Positions 10,801 to 19,921 of a stretch of DNA of 64,000 nucleotides are shown here, in pieces. The notes under the pieces are model-generated. The model was not told the origin of the DNA, searched no databases, and worked only from the letters and a program-made list of their open reading frames with translations. Both the position numbers and the translations under genes were made by a program. This stretch comes from Favolaschia claudopus (Eukaryota; Basidiomycota; Agaricomycetes; Agaricales; Mycenaceae), in the NCBI GenBank assembly GCA_037176885.1, contig JAWWNJ010000061.1, positions 620,001 to 684,000 on the forward strand, written 5' to 3'. How positions within the stretch are numbered: position 1 is the stretch's first letter; each line of letters opens with the position of its first letter.

Positions 10801-12074
10801 TTGATGCCATCCAGGTCTGGGTGGACACCTTCACAAAGACCATTCATGCAGAACCAACCAACATGGAGATGACAAGTGAAGGAGTTGCCAGGCTGACTCG
10901 AGACCGCATCATCCGATACCATGGAGTCCCTCGCAAAATCATCAGTGATCGTGACACCCGCTACGTCTCTGCATTTATGCGCGAACTCAACCGCCTCTTG
11001 GGAACAGAAATGAACCCAAGTACTGCTTATCACCCTATAACTGATGGACAAACCGAGCGCATGAATCAGGAGATTGAACACTATCTCCGGATTTATGTTA
11101 ACTTCCACCAGTCCGATTGGGCAGAATGGCTAGGTTTAGCTGAGTTTGCACATAATGACAAGATCAGTGCCTCTACCAAGATGTCCCCATTCTATGCCGA
11201 TCATGGATATCATCCATGGAAGGGTGTTGAGGGACGGATGGAGTCAAAGTCTGAGTCAGCGAAGGAGTTCGCTCAGCGGATGAAACAGATCAGAGATGAA
11301 GCTACAGCTGCCCTTCAGAAAGCTCAGACCCGGATGAAGAAATACTACGATGCAAAGCGGACACCTGCACCTGAATTCAAAGTTGGTCAGAAGGTGTGGC
11401 TTGAAGCAACCAATATTCCTCAAGGTCGCCCTACAGAGAAATTCTCTGACTTACGCTTAGGGCCATATGAGATCCTAGAGAAGGTTGGAGCATCTGCATA
11501 CAAACTCAAGATTCCAGGCAACGGGCGTCGCTATCCAGTCTACAATGAGTCACTCCTCACTCCATATGTTGAGCCTCCTCCTGATCGTCGTGATCCACGT
11601 CCACCACCAGAGATTGTCTCAGGTCATGAAGAGTATGAAGTTGAGGAAATCCTCAAATCTCGGAAGAAGGGAAAAGGTCACCAGTATCTGATCAAATGGA
11701 AGGGTTTTCCTCATAGCGGAAACACCTGGGAACCAGCAACTAATCTTACCCATGCAAAGAAGCTGTTGAATGAATTCAATAGCAGACATAGCATCAGCAA
11801 TCGTGCACTCCCTATGTTGAAAGCTGGTCATTGGGACTACCTCACGAACCGCTTTGATCCGACAAAACATCCCTCGCTTCCATATCCTACCCGCAAACTC
11901 TTTGACCCACTCAGTGGTGAATTTAGGCCAGTCAAGAAAGCCTTAGTCGACGAGGACGTCGAGCCTAAAGGGGGGGTAATGTCACAGTCTGGCCCATTGA
12001 TTCCATCAAAGCCTGTGATCCTAACTCTCCATCAGCACAAAGGCCCAGCCTTGCCTCTAGACACAGTGGACTGA
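7896..12074 (+). CDS. pol: Retrotransposon Pol polyprotein (PR-RT-RH-IN-chromodomain)
   Basis: From the ATG at 7896 it is 1,392 residues, in the -1 frame relative to gag. An aspartic protease motif reads D185-N186-G187 in ALLDNGCTHTCID, with Asn where Ser or Thr is usual. Reverse transcriptase has YLDD at 535-538. RNase H has its first catalytic Asp at about 683 (EADASEGAVGSVLSQ). Integrase has an HHCC zinc domain from about 888, then the catalytic triad D958, D1018 and E1054 with exactly 35 residues between the last two. A chromodomain occupies about 1246-1295 (EYEVEEIL, YLIKWKGF, TWEPATNL), expected to direct integration to modified histones. The ORF reads through the polypurine tract and ends 95 nt inside the 3' LTR. 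It may be made by frameshifting or by termination-reinitiation. Confidence 0.96.
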   Translation: MRSTPKAKEMGPEQGKYGRFTVLGSIETEPVEPDTHTGINSSLRNNIQHLLVNTLEQKRNLRISENKNRIQNIKNRRRDEQNKRWGAFKKLARGIKTASSKVEKGSIASEAQSSKEEVAPSNRTRTSVSPRIREASHQQKGPKPDRLTQELKQLQRERRHHEMLVPVMLTALDTGKTRSVKALLDNGCTHTCIDRDYAKAEGFDMKELDVHIVARNADGTENTRGKITHYVELLMAVGPHQEKQRFLVTGLGKARVFIGYDWLFKHNPEINWRSQKILFSRCPPECNVDGTKSWNGSPVKEVLEDDESILLVDFAEAIDLRLKETPAQRLAEKSMQAKGASPAQIPFPYRQFTGVFSKESFDSLPERRPWDHAIELKPDAKTVDCKIYPLSRNEQEKLDEFLDENLKTGRIKPSKSPMASAFFFVKKKDGTLRPVQDYRKLNEMTIKNRYPLPLISELVNQLRGAKFFTKLDIRWGYNNVRIKDGDEWKAAFRTNRGLFEPLVMFFGLTNSPATFQTMMNDILRELINEGKVVVYLDDILIFTETLEEHRRIVQRVLKILQQHKLYLKPEKCEFERTEIEYLGVIIGHNSMRMDPVKIKGVMEWPEPKTVKQVQAFLGFTNFYRRFVRGYSEIAKPLTKLTGKLQWEWGEEQQAAFQKLKDRIAEDAVLALPNDVGQFRLEADASEGAVGSVLSQKQDGVWRPVAFMSHGLNETERNYEIYDKEMLAIMLSLEEWRQLLMGAAETFEIFTDHQNLEYFKKPQKLNRRQARWVTELSQFDFTLHHRPGALNRKADLLSRRADHDQGRNDNKDITVLKPELFRSTEFVIEGQDEQLMTRIKAAKLLDTSVKLALQKSLPDWKREGDLIFHRDLIYVPRDEKLRDDIIRLHHDPALLGHPGENRTQELLERNFWWPRMGNQIKDYIWKCEVCQRTRIRRKTTGALHPQKIASGPWEIISMDLIGPLPLSNGFDAIQVWVDTFTKTIHAEPTNMEMTSEGVARLTRDRIIRYHGVPRKIISDRDTRYVSAFMRELNRLLGTEMNPSTAYHPITDGQTERMNQEIEHYLRIYVNFHQSDWAEWLGLAEFAHNDKISASTKMSPFYADHGYHPWKGVEGRMESKSESAKEFAQRMKQIRDEATAALQKAQTRMKKYYDAKRTPAPEFKVGQKVWLEATNIPQGRPTEKFSDLRLGPYEILEKVGASAYKLKIPGNGRRYPVYNESLLTPYVEPPPDRRDPRPPPEIVSGHEEYEVEEILKSRKKGKGHQYLIKWKGFPHSGNTWEPATNLTHAKKLLNEFNSRHSISNRALPMLKAGHWDYLTNRFDPTKHPSLPYPTRKLFDPLSGEFRPVKKALVDEDVEPKGGVMSQSGPLIPSKPVILTLHQHKGPALPLDTVD
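11967..11976 (+). promoter_or_regulatory. Polypurine tract for plus-strand priming
   Basis: AAAGGGGGGG lies three bases before the 3' LTR, the standard place for the plus-strand primer. It is embedded in the pol reading frame. Confidence 0.88.
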
Positions 12075-12398
12075 TTGCCTATCGACTGTGCATTGCTGTG
12101 GAACTGTGCAAGGCTGTGCGACTGTGCACTTACTGATCTCTTACTCAGCGGACTGTGCTCTTACTCAGCCGACTGTGCTTTTACTCAGCGGACTGTGCAT
12201 TTAGTCATCAGACTGTGCACTTACTCAGCAGCCTGATTAGTATCAGAGTAGTCAGTATATAAGGAGCCTGGTCTCCACTCATGTACCTTAGAGTTTTTAT
12301 TCCATCATCTTCACCTGCCAACTCATACCATCCAACTGAACCTCATCCACATCTTACCAAACACACCCAAACACTCACACACTGGCTAGTTTGTGACA
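11980..12398 (+). repeat. 3' LTR (419 bp)
   Basis: It has the same length and, by eye, the same sequence as the 5' LTR, including the 20-bp U3 repeats and the TATATAA box (12256-12262). The first 95 nt also encode the C-terminus of Pol. Confidence 0.96.
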
Positions 12399-12403
12399 AA
12401 TAT
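12399..12403. repeat. Target site duplication, right (AATAT)
   Basis: This is the second copy of the 5-bp AATAT target duplication, continuous with the non-coding flank that matches unit 2 from about 22,803 onward. Confidence 0.93.
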
Positions 12404-13500
12404 GATTTGAACGTACCGTCATAGTTTCGGTATTGCGGGTATTCGTCGAACAATCACAAACTAGGGTTGAGCGGAAGACAGCCTTCGAGAATGAAGCCAG
12501 TCAGTATTTCGACGATATAGACAGAATTAACTTACAATAGTCGCATAGTTTCGGCGTTGAAGTGAAAGAGATGATGGTTTTGAAGTTGAATTCAAAAAGT
12601 CGTAGTTGCGGCCTATATGAATGAGTCAGCGAGTATTCGAGCGTAAAGAGAAAAGCGAAGAGATATCTATGCGCACCGTCATAATCTCGGTATACAGTGG
12701 TAAGGTTTCGAGTGAGGAAGGGCTAGGGATAAGGAGAGAATCAGATAAAGTTAAGGTATGCGAAGAGCTAGATTGCGCACCTTGTTAAATAGAACCCTCG
12801 ACCCAAACCTCGATCTCCTCTCACATCCCTGAGACAATACTTCACAGAAAAGGCCTATGAATTGAAGTCAAGTGTATCCTGAAAGAATGAGGTCAGTAGA
12901 GTAAGAAAAACAATGACGGTTTTACAACTCACCGAGGCGCCGAATTGAAAGGACTATTGAACGATAGCTTCAAGACAATGTTAGATAGTGAACAGAAGCG
13001 AATCGAATCATCGCTTGCCAGTGTACTTATAGTCTGGAATTTGAAGCAAATGAAAGCCTAGGGTCAAAGTAGTCAGTAACAGTCAAGTAAAATTGAATGA
13101 AGGCAATACGATACGAGAACGAGCAGGAATGAAGCCGATGTTGGATTGAATAGGTTGAGGTTGTTGAGGTAAGATATGAAAGGGAATGAATGAAGGTCAA
13201 TAGAAAGCGTACCTGGATTGAAAACCTACAGTTGAATGGATTGAAGAGCGTCAAGGTTAATTTGAAGCTGAACGTTGGAAGCGAAGTTAGTCTGAAGGCA
13301 AACGAGTAGAAGAACAAAAGGAGCTCACAAAGCAAATGAAATAGATTCACCTGAACTAATGAAGTCGATAGGTTGCGTTGAACAAGAAGGTCAGAGTTGA
13401 CTGATAAGTCATACGAGGCGTCGAGGGAGTTTGAAGTCGAGTATCTTGAAGTGCATAGACCAATGAGTGTGAGGAGCGAAAAGAAGACAGGGAATAAACC
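12404..13500. other. Non-coding purine-rich block (right of insertion)
   Basis: This continues the purine-rich block. It includes degenerate copies of an 11-bp motif CATAGTTTCGG (12420-12430, 12544-12554, and variants at 12601 and 12680). On the minus strand it looks like a run of pyrimidine-rich introns (GTGAGT-like donors, CTGAC-like branch sites). The longest minus-strand frames are Phe/Leu/Ser-rich and show no domain. No gene is called. Confidence 0.5.
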
Positions 13501-15340
13501 CTAGAGTAGGGTCAGTCGAACTCAAAGTACGATGGGTCAAGTCAACCACGCACCGGGTATATATACCCTCACCGGCAATTGCCGAAGCCCACCCAACTCG
13601 ACGAATTTGCTCGCAAATCGTCCCATTCACAGCACCGAGGCCGCGCGTCCACATCGCACAATTCAAAGACTTCCGTTGCGTGGGTTCCGCAGCACTGCCA
13701 AGCGGAAGACGGCGAGGTGGGTGGGTAAACGGACGGAGGTGGAATTGAATGTAAATATTCGTAAGTTCGTTCAAACGGCATAGAAGCAGATGCGCACCTC
13801 TTTCATTGTTTCATGCGTACATGCCATCAATCTCTATCACCGCCGATGGCCGAGGAGGGGGATTTGCGTTAGGGAAAGCGGAGTTTTCAGGGACGTGCAT
13901 AAATAGTGGTTTGAGATGTTCTGAGGCTCCTACGGCGCTTTAGCGCTCAGAAATCTTGCGGACAGGAAGTTGAAAGTTTTGAAAGTCGCTAAAATCTAAA
14001 TATGTCAGCTGGGTGCATGAATATAAGCGAGATAGGCGCAAACACACCGCAAATGCATAAGTCCACCGTTCCCGCTCCAATCTCCCCCAAAACTTCGCCG
14101 CTGTCGCGCAGTAACTAGGAGACTTAATTTCGGTTAGTCTGACGTGATGGAAGCACGTACCTGGCACCCGTATTGCGGACTTTTTGCAAATGCGCATATT
14201 CGTAGTTCCCGTCGTTCCCGCGTTGCCAGAGGCCAAATGGGGCCGAATATCGCTTGCTTGAGGTGTCATAAGTAACTTGGCGCAGTTTTGAGTCGAGAGA
14301 GCCAGTGGATGTAGCGCCAGAGAAAACGAACATGAGAGTTGAGAGAAGGAGCCGTGACCTTTCCCCGTTTAGGATGCTGGACGAGCAAAATTGCCTACTG
14401 TAGAAATCGGTCCGCAGGCTCCGAGAAAACCAACATAGATTCCCACGCTCCATCAACCGCAGCAGTTTACGTTGCCTCTTGTTCCTTGCCAGCACAACGC
14501 CGACAGCTCGGGCTCGGATGGCCGCCGACAACGCCAAAATGTAGGATACCCCACCGAAACCAAAACAACGGCTCGCTATCTCCTGCTGTCTCGGTGACTT
14601 GGCGGCTTCCGCGCCCACAAGAAGCTGATGACCTGTGAAGTCTTCGAATAGCTTCGAATCTTGTCAACAAGTCCTAAGCGACATCGCGTGCTCTCGTTTT
14701 CTGTCTGCTTATTGGGTGGTACGCGATTTTGAGTCTAAATCTGGAGGGCTGGACTTGAAGGGTGGACTGCTTGGCGGCGGCGCGTCAAACGCGCCATTTT
14801 CTCACTCGTACAAGTCCGACGTGCGAATAACATCCACTCACAAATTTCAAATTCCCATCACAACGTTATTCAGCCCGCGCCACTGCGTCCCTCATTTGTT
14901 TTTTCTCTTTTTCCTCTCGCTTTACTTCTGGGAAATGAAGCGTACTTTGAATTGTAAGCTGTTCAGTTGTTCCCGCAGTGGAGATGCTGAGGAACTGACA
15001 AATTTGAATCGAAGGCGGCGCCCGACGCGCTTGAATCGGGTCGGACTTATCAACTTCGAAGCTTGATGTCCCCAAAACAAATTTGACTGTTTCGACGGAG
15101 CCATTCAGCCGATGCCGATCCAACAGGTTTGCAACCAACACAACCAAACTAACCCTCCTTCGTTTCCACCACCACCTTCCTCCACTTGCCCGTTCAAACT
15201 TTCCCTTCGTAAGGTTTTTCTCCTTTCCTTTCACCTCCCTTGCTCAATCCACCTCTTCAGCAACCCCAGCAAGCTGTCCTCGCCGCCAAACCCACTCCGA
15301 CGATGCGTTGCCACGACACATCGCCATCCGGCGAGCGGGA
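13501..15340. other. Non-coding central and right block of unit 1
   Basis: Mixed composition. It contains two adjacent perfect palindromes (13555-13568 and 13573-13584). Minus-strand frames up to 164 codons (14124-14618) have no recognisable domain, and unit 2 disrupts that frame with a MITE at the position matching 14,535. The block ends in a pyrimidine-rich stretch that leads into the hairpin-module array. No gene is called. Confidence 0.5.
13555..13584. repeat. Pair of perfect palindromes
   Basis: GGGTATATATACCC (13555-13568) is followed after four bases by CGGCAATTGCCG (13573-13584). Both are perfect inverted repeats and both are conserved in unit 2 at 23959-23972 and 23977-23988. The first could double as a TATA element. 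Function unknown. Confidence 0.75.
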
Positions 15341-15345
15341 CTTTG

Positions 15346-17290
15346 AGTAAGTTGCACCTACTTCACTCTTAAACTCAATTCGACGCCTTTTTTCACCAGA
15401 ATCTGGCCGCCGGCAGGCTGACCCCCGCCCCCGACGTGTAATGCACCGCCCATCTCATCAACACGCTGCTGTTGCCGCCGTCAACGCCGCGCCGCGCAGC
15501 GGCGCTGTAGCGTCGACACGACGTATCAATGTCCCGAATTCATGTGAGATATCTTTTCTTGACTATTTCACTCATTTTGACGCGTTTTTCTCCGGAGTTT
15601 TAGCCGCCGGCAGGCAAATGCCCGCCCTCGACGTTCAGAGCAGCGGCGCGATAGCTTTGACACGACCTATCGACGTCCCGCGCCCGGGACATCAGCCGAG
15701 GTATCTTTCCATGACTTTTTTCATTCTTTTGACGCGTTTTTTTTCCAAGACTTTTGGCCGCCGGCAGGCAAATGCCCGCCATCCGAGTCGACGCATACAA
15801 CAGCGAGCTCTGCGCCTGTGTCAACCCCTGTGCTGTTGCGGCCGCCACCGCCGCGCCGCGCAGCGGCGCTATTGCGTCGACACGACGTATTGCTGTCCCG
15901 CGAGCGACACTTTCGGTAAGCGATTCTTACTTCGCTTTTCTCTCTTAATTTGACCCCATTTTTACTAGGTTTTGGCTGCCGGCAGGCTAACCCCGCCCCC
16001 GACGCGTAAAGCAGCAGGTCCCGCGTCTCTCTCCCGACGCATGCGTTGTTTCCGCCGTCGCCACCCGCGCCGCGCAGCGGCGCGCATACCTGTGACTATA
16101 TGGATTTTCTTCCCCCGAGCGGGACCTCGGGTGAGTCATTTTTGCTTCAATTTCTCACCCTTTTGACGCCTTTTTTCAAAAGGTTTGGGCCGCCGGCAGG
16201 CTAACTCCCGCCCCCGACCTTTCAAGCAGCGAGACCTGCAGCCCGCAGGTATGCATTGAGCCCCGGGTCGCTGCGGCGCCATTGCCTCGGCACAATATAT
16301 CGCCGTCCGGCGAGCGACTATTTTGGTGTGCCTGATATTTCCTTGTCTTACCTTTTCCCTACTTATCTTACGATTTTCATGTCTTCTTGCCAAGGATTTT
16401 CTTGCCGTCGGTTAGCTGGGGTGAGGTAAGTTTTCACTTCTTTTGTTTGAAACTTTCAACTCTTTCCAACGTGTTACCCGACCCAACCGCACGCCGCGCA
16501 CGTCGATCACTATACGTATCGACGTCCCGCGAGCGGGATGTTCCCTCAATCAGGTATGTGACTTCTATTTCTCAACTTCCTTCTTCTAACTCTAATCCTG
16601 CCGCCCCTTCCCATAGTTTCCATCCTCAATATTTCGTCGTCCGCTGAGCAATGTCTCCACCCCACTCGTACGTCCTCTCTCCCCTCGCATCTCGCACGGT
16701 TTTTGTACTAATTCTACGTCCCAGAATCAAAATCTTTCCGCTGCGCGGCTTCATCATCACCACCAAGCCCTCAAATCAAAATTCGATTTTTTCGCGCGTC
16801 CGCCGAGCGACGCTTCCGGCTGTCCTTCAGGTGAGTTCTTCCCCTCATTGTCTTTGATTCCTCACCAACTCATGCTTTCCAGGAAATTTTCTTCCCGCTG
16901 CGCGGGCCACTTCATCGTCGTCGGCACGCGAGACCCCGAATCGGAAATTCGAGATTCGGTGTTCCCGCGAGCGAGGATTTGACTCGGCGGGTGTTCAGGT
17001 GCGTCTAAATGATGTGTTTCTTTGCTGATTTCAAGTGCTGGTTTTTTTCTTCCGCTGCGCGGCGCACATCAAAATTCTCAACATACTCAACGGCGGCAGC
17101 AAATCTGTCAAGTCCTCGAAGTCGCAGTATTTTTTCTTCGCTGCGCGGCGAAGTGGTGAGTGCAGTTACACCGTTGTAACACTGACTTTCGCGACTAGAG
17201 TCCGTTTTTTCTTCCGCTGCGCGGCACCTTGCACAAGTTTCCATTCTTCAAGTACTTCAGGAGTTCGCATTTAGTGAGTTTCTCTTGCTC
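15346..17290 (+). repeat. Degenerate array of hairpin modules with intron-like spacers (unit 1)
   Basis: Modules of about 170-220 bp are repeated imperfectly. Each GC-rich part starts with a GCCGCCGGCAGGC-type motif followed by a C-rich CGCCCCCGAC stretch. Modules carry short inverted repeats such as GCGCCGCGCAGCGGCGC (7-bp stem), TCCCGCGAGCGGGA and CCGCTGCGCGG. Between modules are pyrimidine-rich spacers of 50-70 nt, most of them starting GTAAG or GTGAG and ending near an AG. At least five clear modules lie between 15,346 and 16,320, and looser ones follow to about 17,290. No consistent coding frame runs through the modules. It may be a multi-exon non-coding transcript or a satellite-like array. 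Confidence 0.65.
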
Positions 17291-17842
17291 TTCTATACTT
17301 CTCAGCGAATACTAACGCGCTGAAGGCATCCAACACTCAGTGGGATCTTCAAGAATACGAAGGGATACGGGTGAGCACTGACTTGTCATTTTCACGTTAT
17401 GTATGAGATACTCGTATTTTACCCCCGGGTAGTCAGTACATCTAGATCTGTGAATGTGGATCTCCGTAGCGTAGAGTACGTACTAGGACCCTTGAAACGG
17501 CTCGGGAAACGGGCTTCTCAAGGGTCCAAAATCAAAATTTTCTCCCCGGTAGCAAGTAAATAGAAACCAAATAAAATATTCCCTTTGAGGAAGAGCGCCG
17601 AACGAGTATAAGTCTGGGGCATGCAAGTCGCTTGCGACCTTGGTCGCGCGGCGAGCTTAGTCGTGCGGCGAGCGTGGCGGCGCTTGAGAATTGCCTTTTT
17701 GGGAAGTCAAAGCGATTGCATTCCAGCGAATAAATACACAATATACACACCCTCTGGGTCCGCCCTTCGTGCTGGCGACATTCTTTGGAAGATAGAACTG
17801 ATTTCTCTTCCCCAGGCTCTTAATTCTGATAAATTCGTTTAG
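17291..17842. other. Spacer before unit 2, with a hairpin
   Basis: There is no gene in this stretch. It includes a 10-bp perfect inverted repeat, GGACCCTTGA ... TCAAGGGTCC (17486-17527, 22-nt loop), repeated before unit 3 at about 28,138-28,180. The unit 1/unit 2 junction lies at about 17,797, where the sequence switches into intron 2 of the F-box-like gene. Confidence 0.6.
17486..17527. repeat. 10-bp perfect inverted repeat
   Basis: GGACCCTTGA and its exact complement flank a 22-nt loop. It is present in both junction spacers, so it pre-dates the duplication. It may be a transposon remnant or an RNA hairpin. Confidence 0.6.
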
Positions 17843-18785
17843 TCAACAGCGACATGCTCATCTCGCCCGGACCAGCGAGCGTACTGGAAGCTCATCAGTG
17901 TCAAGAAATTAGCACCCTCGTCGAGCAGATCGGCGACACCGTTTGGTCTGCTGGCCCGTTTTCCCTTCTTTTAGACTTCTTCGCAGCGCCCTTGCGAAGA
18001 ATTTGGAATCAACGCCAGGTGGATGCCCCTTCGAGCTCTGACGAAGAAATACGAGAAATCCTTCTAGACAAACAAGAGGTCTCTCCTTCCGCCGCCGCTT
18101 GTATGTATTCTTTTATTTTTTCAGATTCAAAAACTGATATTGACTTCCGAGGCGACCGTTGTGGGCGTCGTGATAACATGCAGCTACGCAAAGAAACAAG
18201 TGCGTCCATTTTTTCCTCCTCTACGGTCGAGCATTAATCGTAGGAAGATTGGAACGAACTGCATCTCGACCTCCGCCCTCTCCTCCGCGGCAAAATAACC
18301 GGCAATTTCACCGACATGGGGGTGTTCGATGACGCCAAACCAAATAAAAACATTCCCAGAATAATGGCAGAACTCTTCGAAGTCCCGCGAACCGAAGACG
18401 AATTCAAAGATTGGAACAAATCAGACGCATTGTGCAGCCCATGCCTCAATAAATTTGTGTCGGCGCATCTACATATTTGGTTACTGGAACGAAAACTGAA
18501 AGGTGCGTGAATTTAATATCTCCGCCACAGACCTTTTTGGATTGAGGGCATGACGGTAGACGGTTACGATGCTCTGGAAGATTGCCCGTACGTTATTCTG
18601 GTGTCTCATTTCCTGTGAAAATGCTCAGATCTGGGACAGGGATGGCTACGACTGCCAAGAGCAGACAGAGGTCACTCTTCACGCCTTAACGCATAATGTA
18701 GTGTCTTTCTTTCTTTCCAATCAAAAAAAATTAGCTAACATTCATACAGCATCTTTGTGCGCCGAAGAAAAAGGTCACTGAATGA
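17843..18785 (+). pseudogene. F-box-like gene, copy B, lacking exons 1-2
   Basis: The sequence matches copy A from exon 3 (starting after TTTAG at 17842) through the last exon ending at TGA 18783-18785. Exons 3, 4 and 5 are intact in frame, and the cysteine pairs (C-x2-C) are conserved. The F-box-encoding exons 1 and 2 are missing because the repeat junction lies in intron 2. No obvious replacement start exon lies upstream in the junction spacer. It could only be expressed as a fragment without the F-box. Confidence 0.8.
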
Positions 18786-18901
18786 TTGCAGTCCGAGCTC
18801 GACAACCTGATATGTATTCGATCCTTGATTACACGATATGAGGTTACTTACTACGAATTCGACTGTGGCTTGTGGCTACTGTATGCTGTTTGTCCTGCCG
18901 C

Positions 18902-19921
18902 TCAATCCATCGACACCTTTTGCCGCATCTCTATCAATTGTTTCCACATAGGGAGCGCGAACATCCCTGGTAAATGCTCCCAAACCTGTTTCTGAGCTTC
19001 GATGAACAAATGCCGACCAACAGTTTCGCACATGGAACATAATTGCCGATTGCTCGGGTAACTGAATATCCAAGGCCCAAGAGGATCTAAGTCCAACGCA
19101 GAATTTCCATTTTGCAGCTCACTCCAATGGTCTACTGCATCCTGCGCGTGACAGATCAGGTCAATGCAATCGGTCGAATTGCAAGAGGAACCTGGGAGAT
19201 TGCGAAGGAATCGATAGGTTATTCCGACAGCACGTATGCATTGCAGTTGTGCAGCCCAACAAAGTCGCAGCTCGTCGGGCTGAAGGTTGTTAAATGCATC
19301 CGATGATGGGGGAAGCTCGTTAATCCATGAATAATAAGCCGCTGGAAGCAACCACAAAGCGCCAACTTCGGACACAGCTCGAACTAGGCTGACTGGCTCC
19401 GCGTCGGGGATAATGTGATGATATTTCCGGAAGGGCCCGGGAAAAGGGGAGGTTGAGGTTTGGAATTCCGACAGAGTGGTTGGGTATAGCACGTCGAGAT
19501 GGGATAAAGCACGCCGAAATAGATATGGGATGTGATATTTGTGGGCCAGTCGCATGACACCAATGACTGTGGTGAGAAGTACAGTTGATGGAGGCGGCAT
19601 GAAAAAACTGCACATAAAAAGGGGTCAGTTGTTAGCAACTCGATACCATATGGAGAACAGTCACCTAGAGTCGAATATCGCTCTTAAGAAACATTTCGCT
19701 TCGGCAGCCGAGTCGTGAAGACGGACAACGATGCATCCATCAACTGTCTCATCTTCCAACGGCATAGGTTGAGGTAATGTAGTCATATCTCTGAAGACAG
19801 AGGATCGAGCGGCCAGAATGCCACTAGAGACGCGGAACATCGAGTTCTCGGCGCGAAGGACCAGGTCAGCATCGGGAAACCAAAGATAATCAACGCGTTC
19901 TGGGGCTGTACTATTGGCCAT
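18902..19921 (-). CDS. BTB/POZ domain protein, copy 2
   Basis: The product has 320 residues from two exons, 19921-19665 and 19607-18902, joined across a 57-nt intron in phase 2 (FDS|SFFMPPPSP). The start is the ATG at 19921, which aligns with the short leaders of the other family members (two to ten residues before the VxxLWF motif). A longer in-frame start at 20002 is possible. The BTB core has motifs LWFPDADLVLRAEN, FRVSSGILAARSSVF, VVRLHDSA and FLRAIFDS. A helical region follows (GVMRLAHKYHIPYLFRRAL) with a conserved C-terminal CxxC (LCSMC) and a WEHLPGMFALP tail. BTB domains dimerise and often recruit CUL3, but no partner can be inferred here. It converges with F-box copy B. Confidence 0.88.

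Larger units (their letters stand above)
6135..12398 (+). mobile_element. Full-length Ty3/Gypsy chromovirus LTR retrotransposon
   Basis: The element is 6,264 bp with two 419-bp LTRs that look identical by eye, each starting TGTCAC and ending GTGACA. It is flanked by 5-bp AATAT duplications. Internally it has a candidate self-priming site, gag (6976-7896), pol (7896-12074) with protease, reverse transcriptase, RNase H and integrase in Ty3 order, a C-terminal chromodomain, and a polypurine tract at 11967-11976. Both ORFs are unbroken, so the copy looks young and potentially active. It sits inside the non-coding block of unit 1 and is absent from the matching site of unit 2. The features fit the Tf1/sushi-type chromoviruses. 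Confidence 0.97.
1120..17796. repeat. Tandem segmental duplication, unit 1 (with retrotransposon)
   Basis: This is the first copy of a head-to-tail repeat. Its left edge lies in intron 2 of the F-box-like gene, where unit 1 and unit 2 start to match (about 1,120 against 17,797). It contains F-box exons 3-7, a frameshifted BTB gene on the minus strand and about 10 kb of non-coding DNA interrupted by the LTR element at 6,135-12,398. Compared with unit 2 it lacks the MITE and keeps about 150 bp near 15,717-15,872 that unit 2 has lost. Confidence 0.9.

Noticed and set aside
14124..14618. 164-codon minus-strand ORF in unit 1 (195 codons at 24,528-25,115 in unit 2)
   Set aside because: Unit 2's version is extended only because a MITE inserted into it. 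There is no domain and no recognisable splice context.
15441..15953. 170-codon ORF across the hairpin modules
   Set aside because: The frame crosses intron-like spacers, consists of repeated Ala/Arg/Pro modules and is not kept in unit 2, where the frame is interrupted by the deletion.
15346..17290. CRISPR-like or satellite array
   Set aside because: Eukaryotic context, repeats degenerate, spacers themselves similar to one another. It does not fit CRISPR. Described instead as a hairpin-module array.
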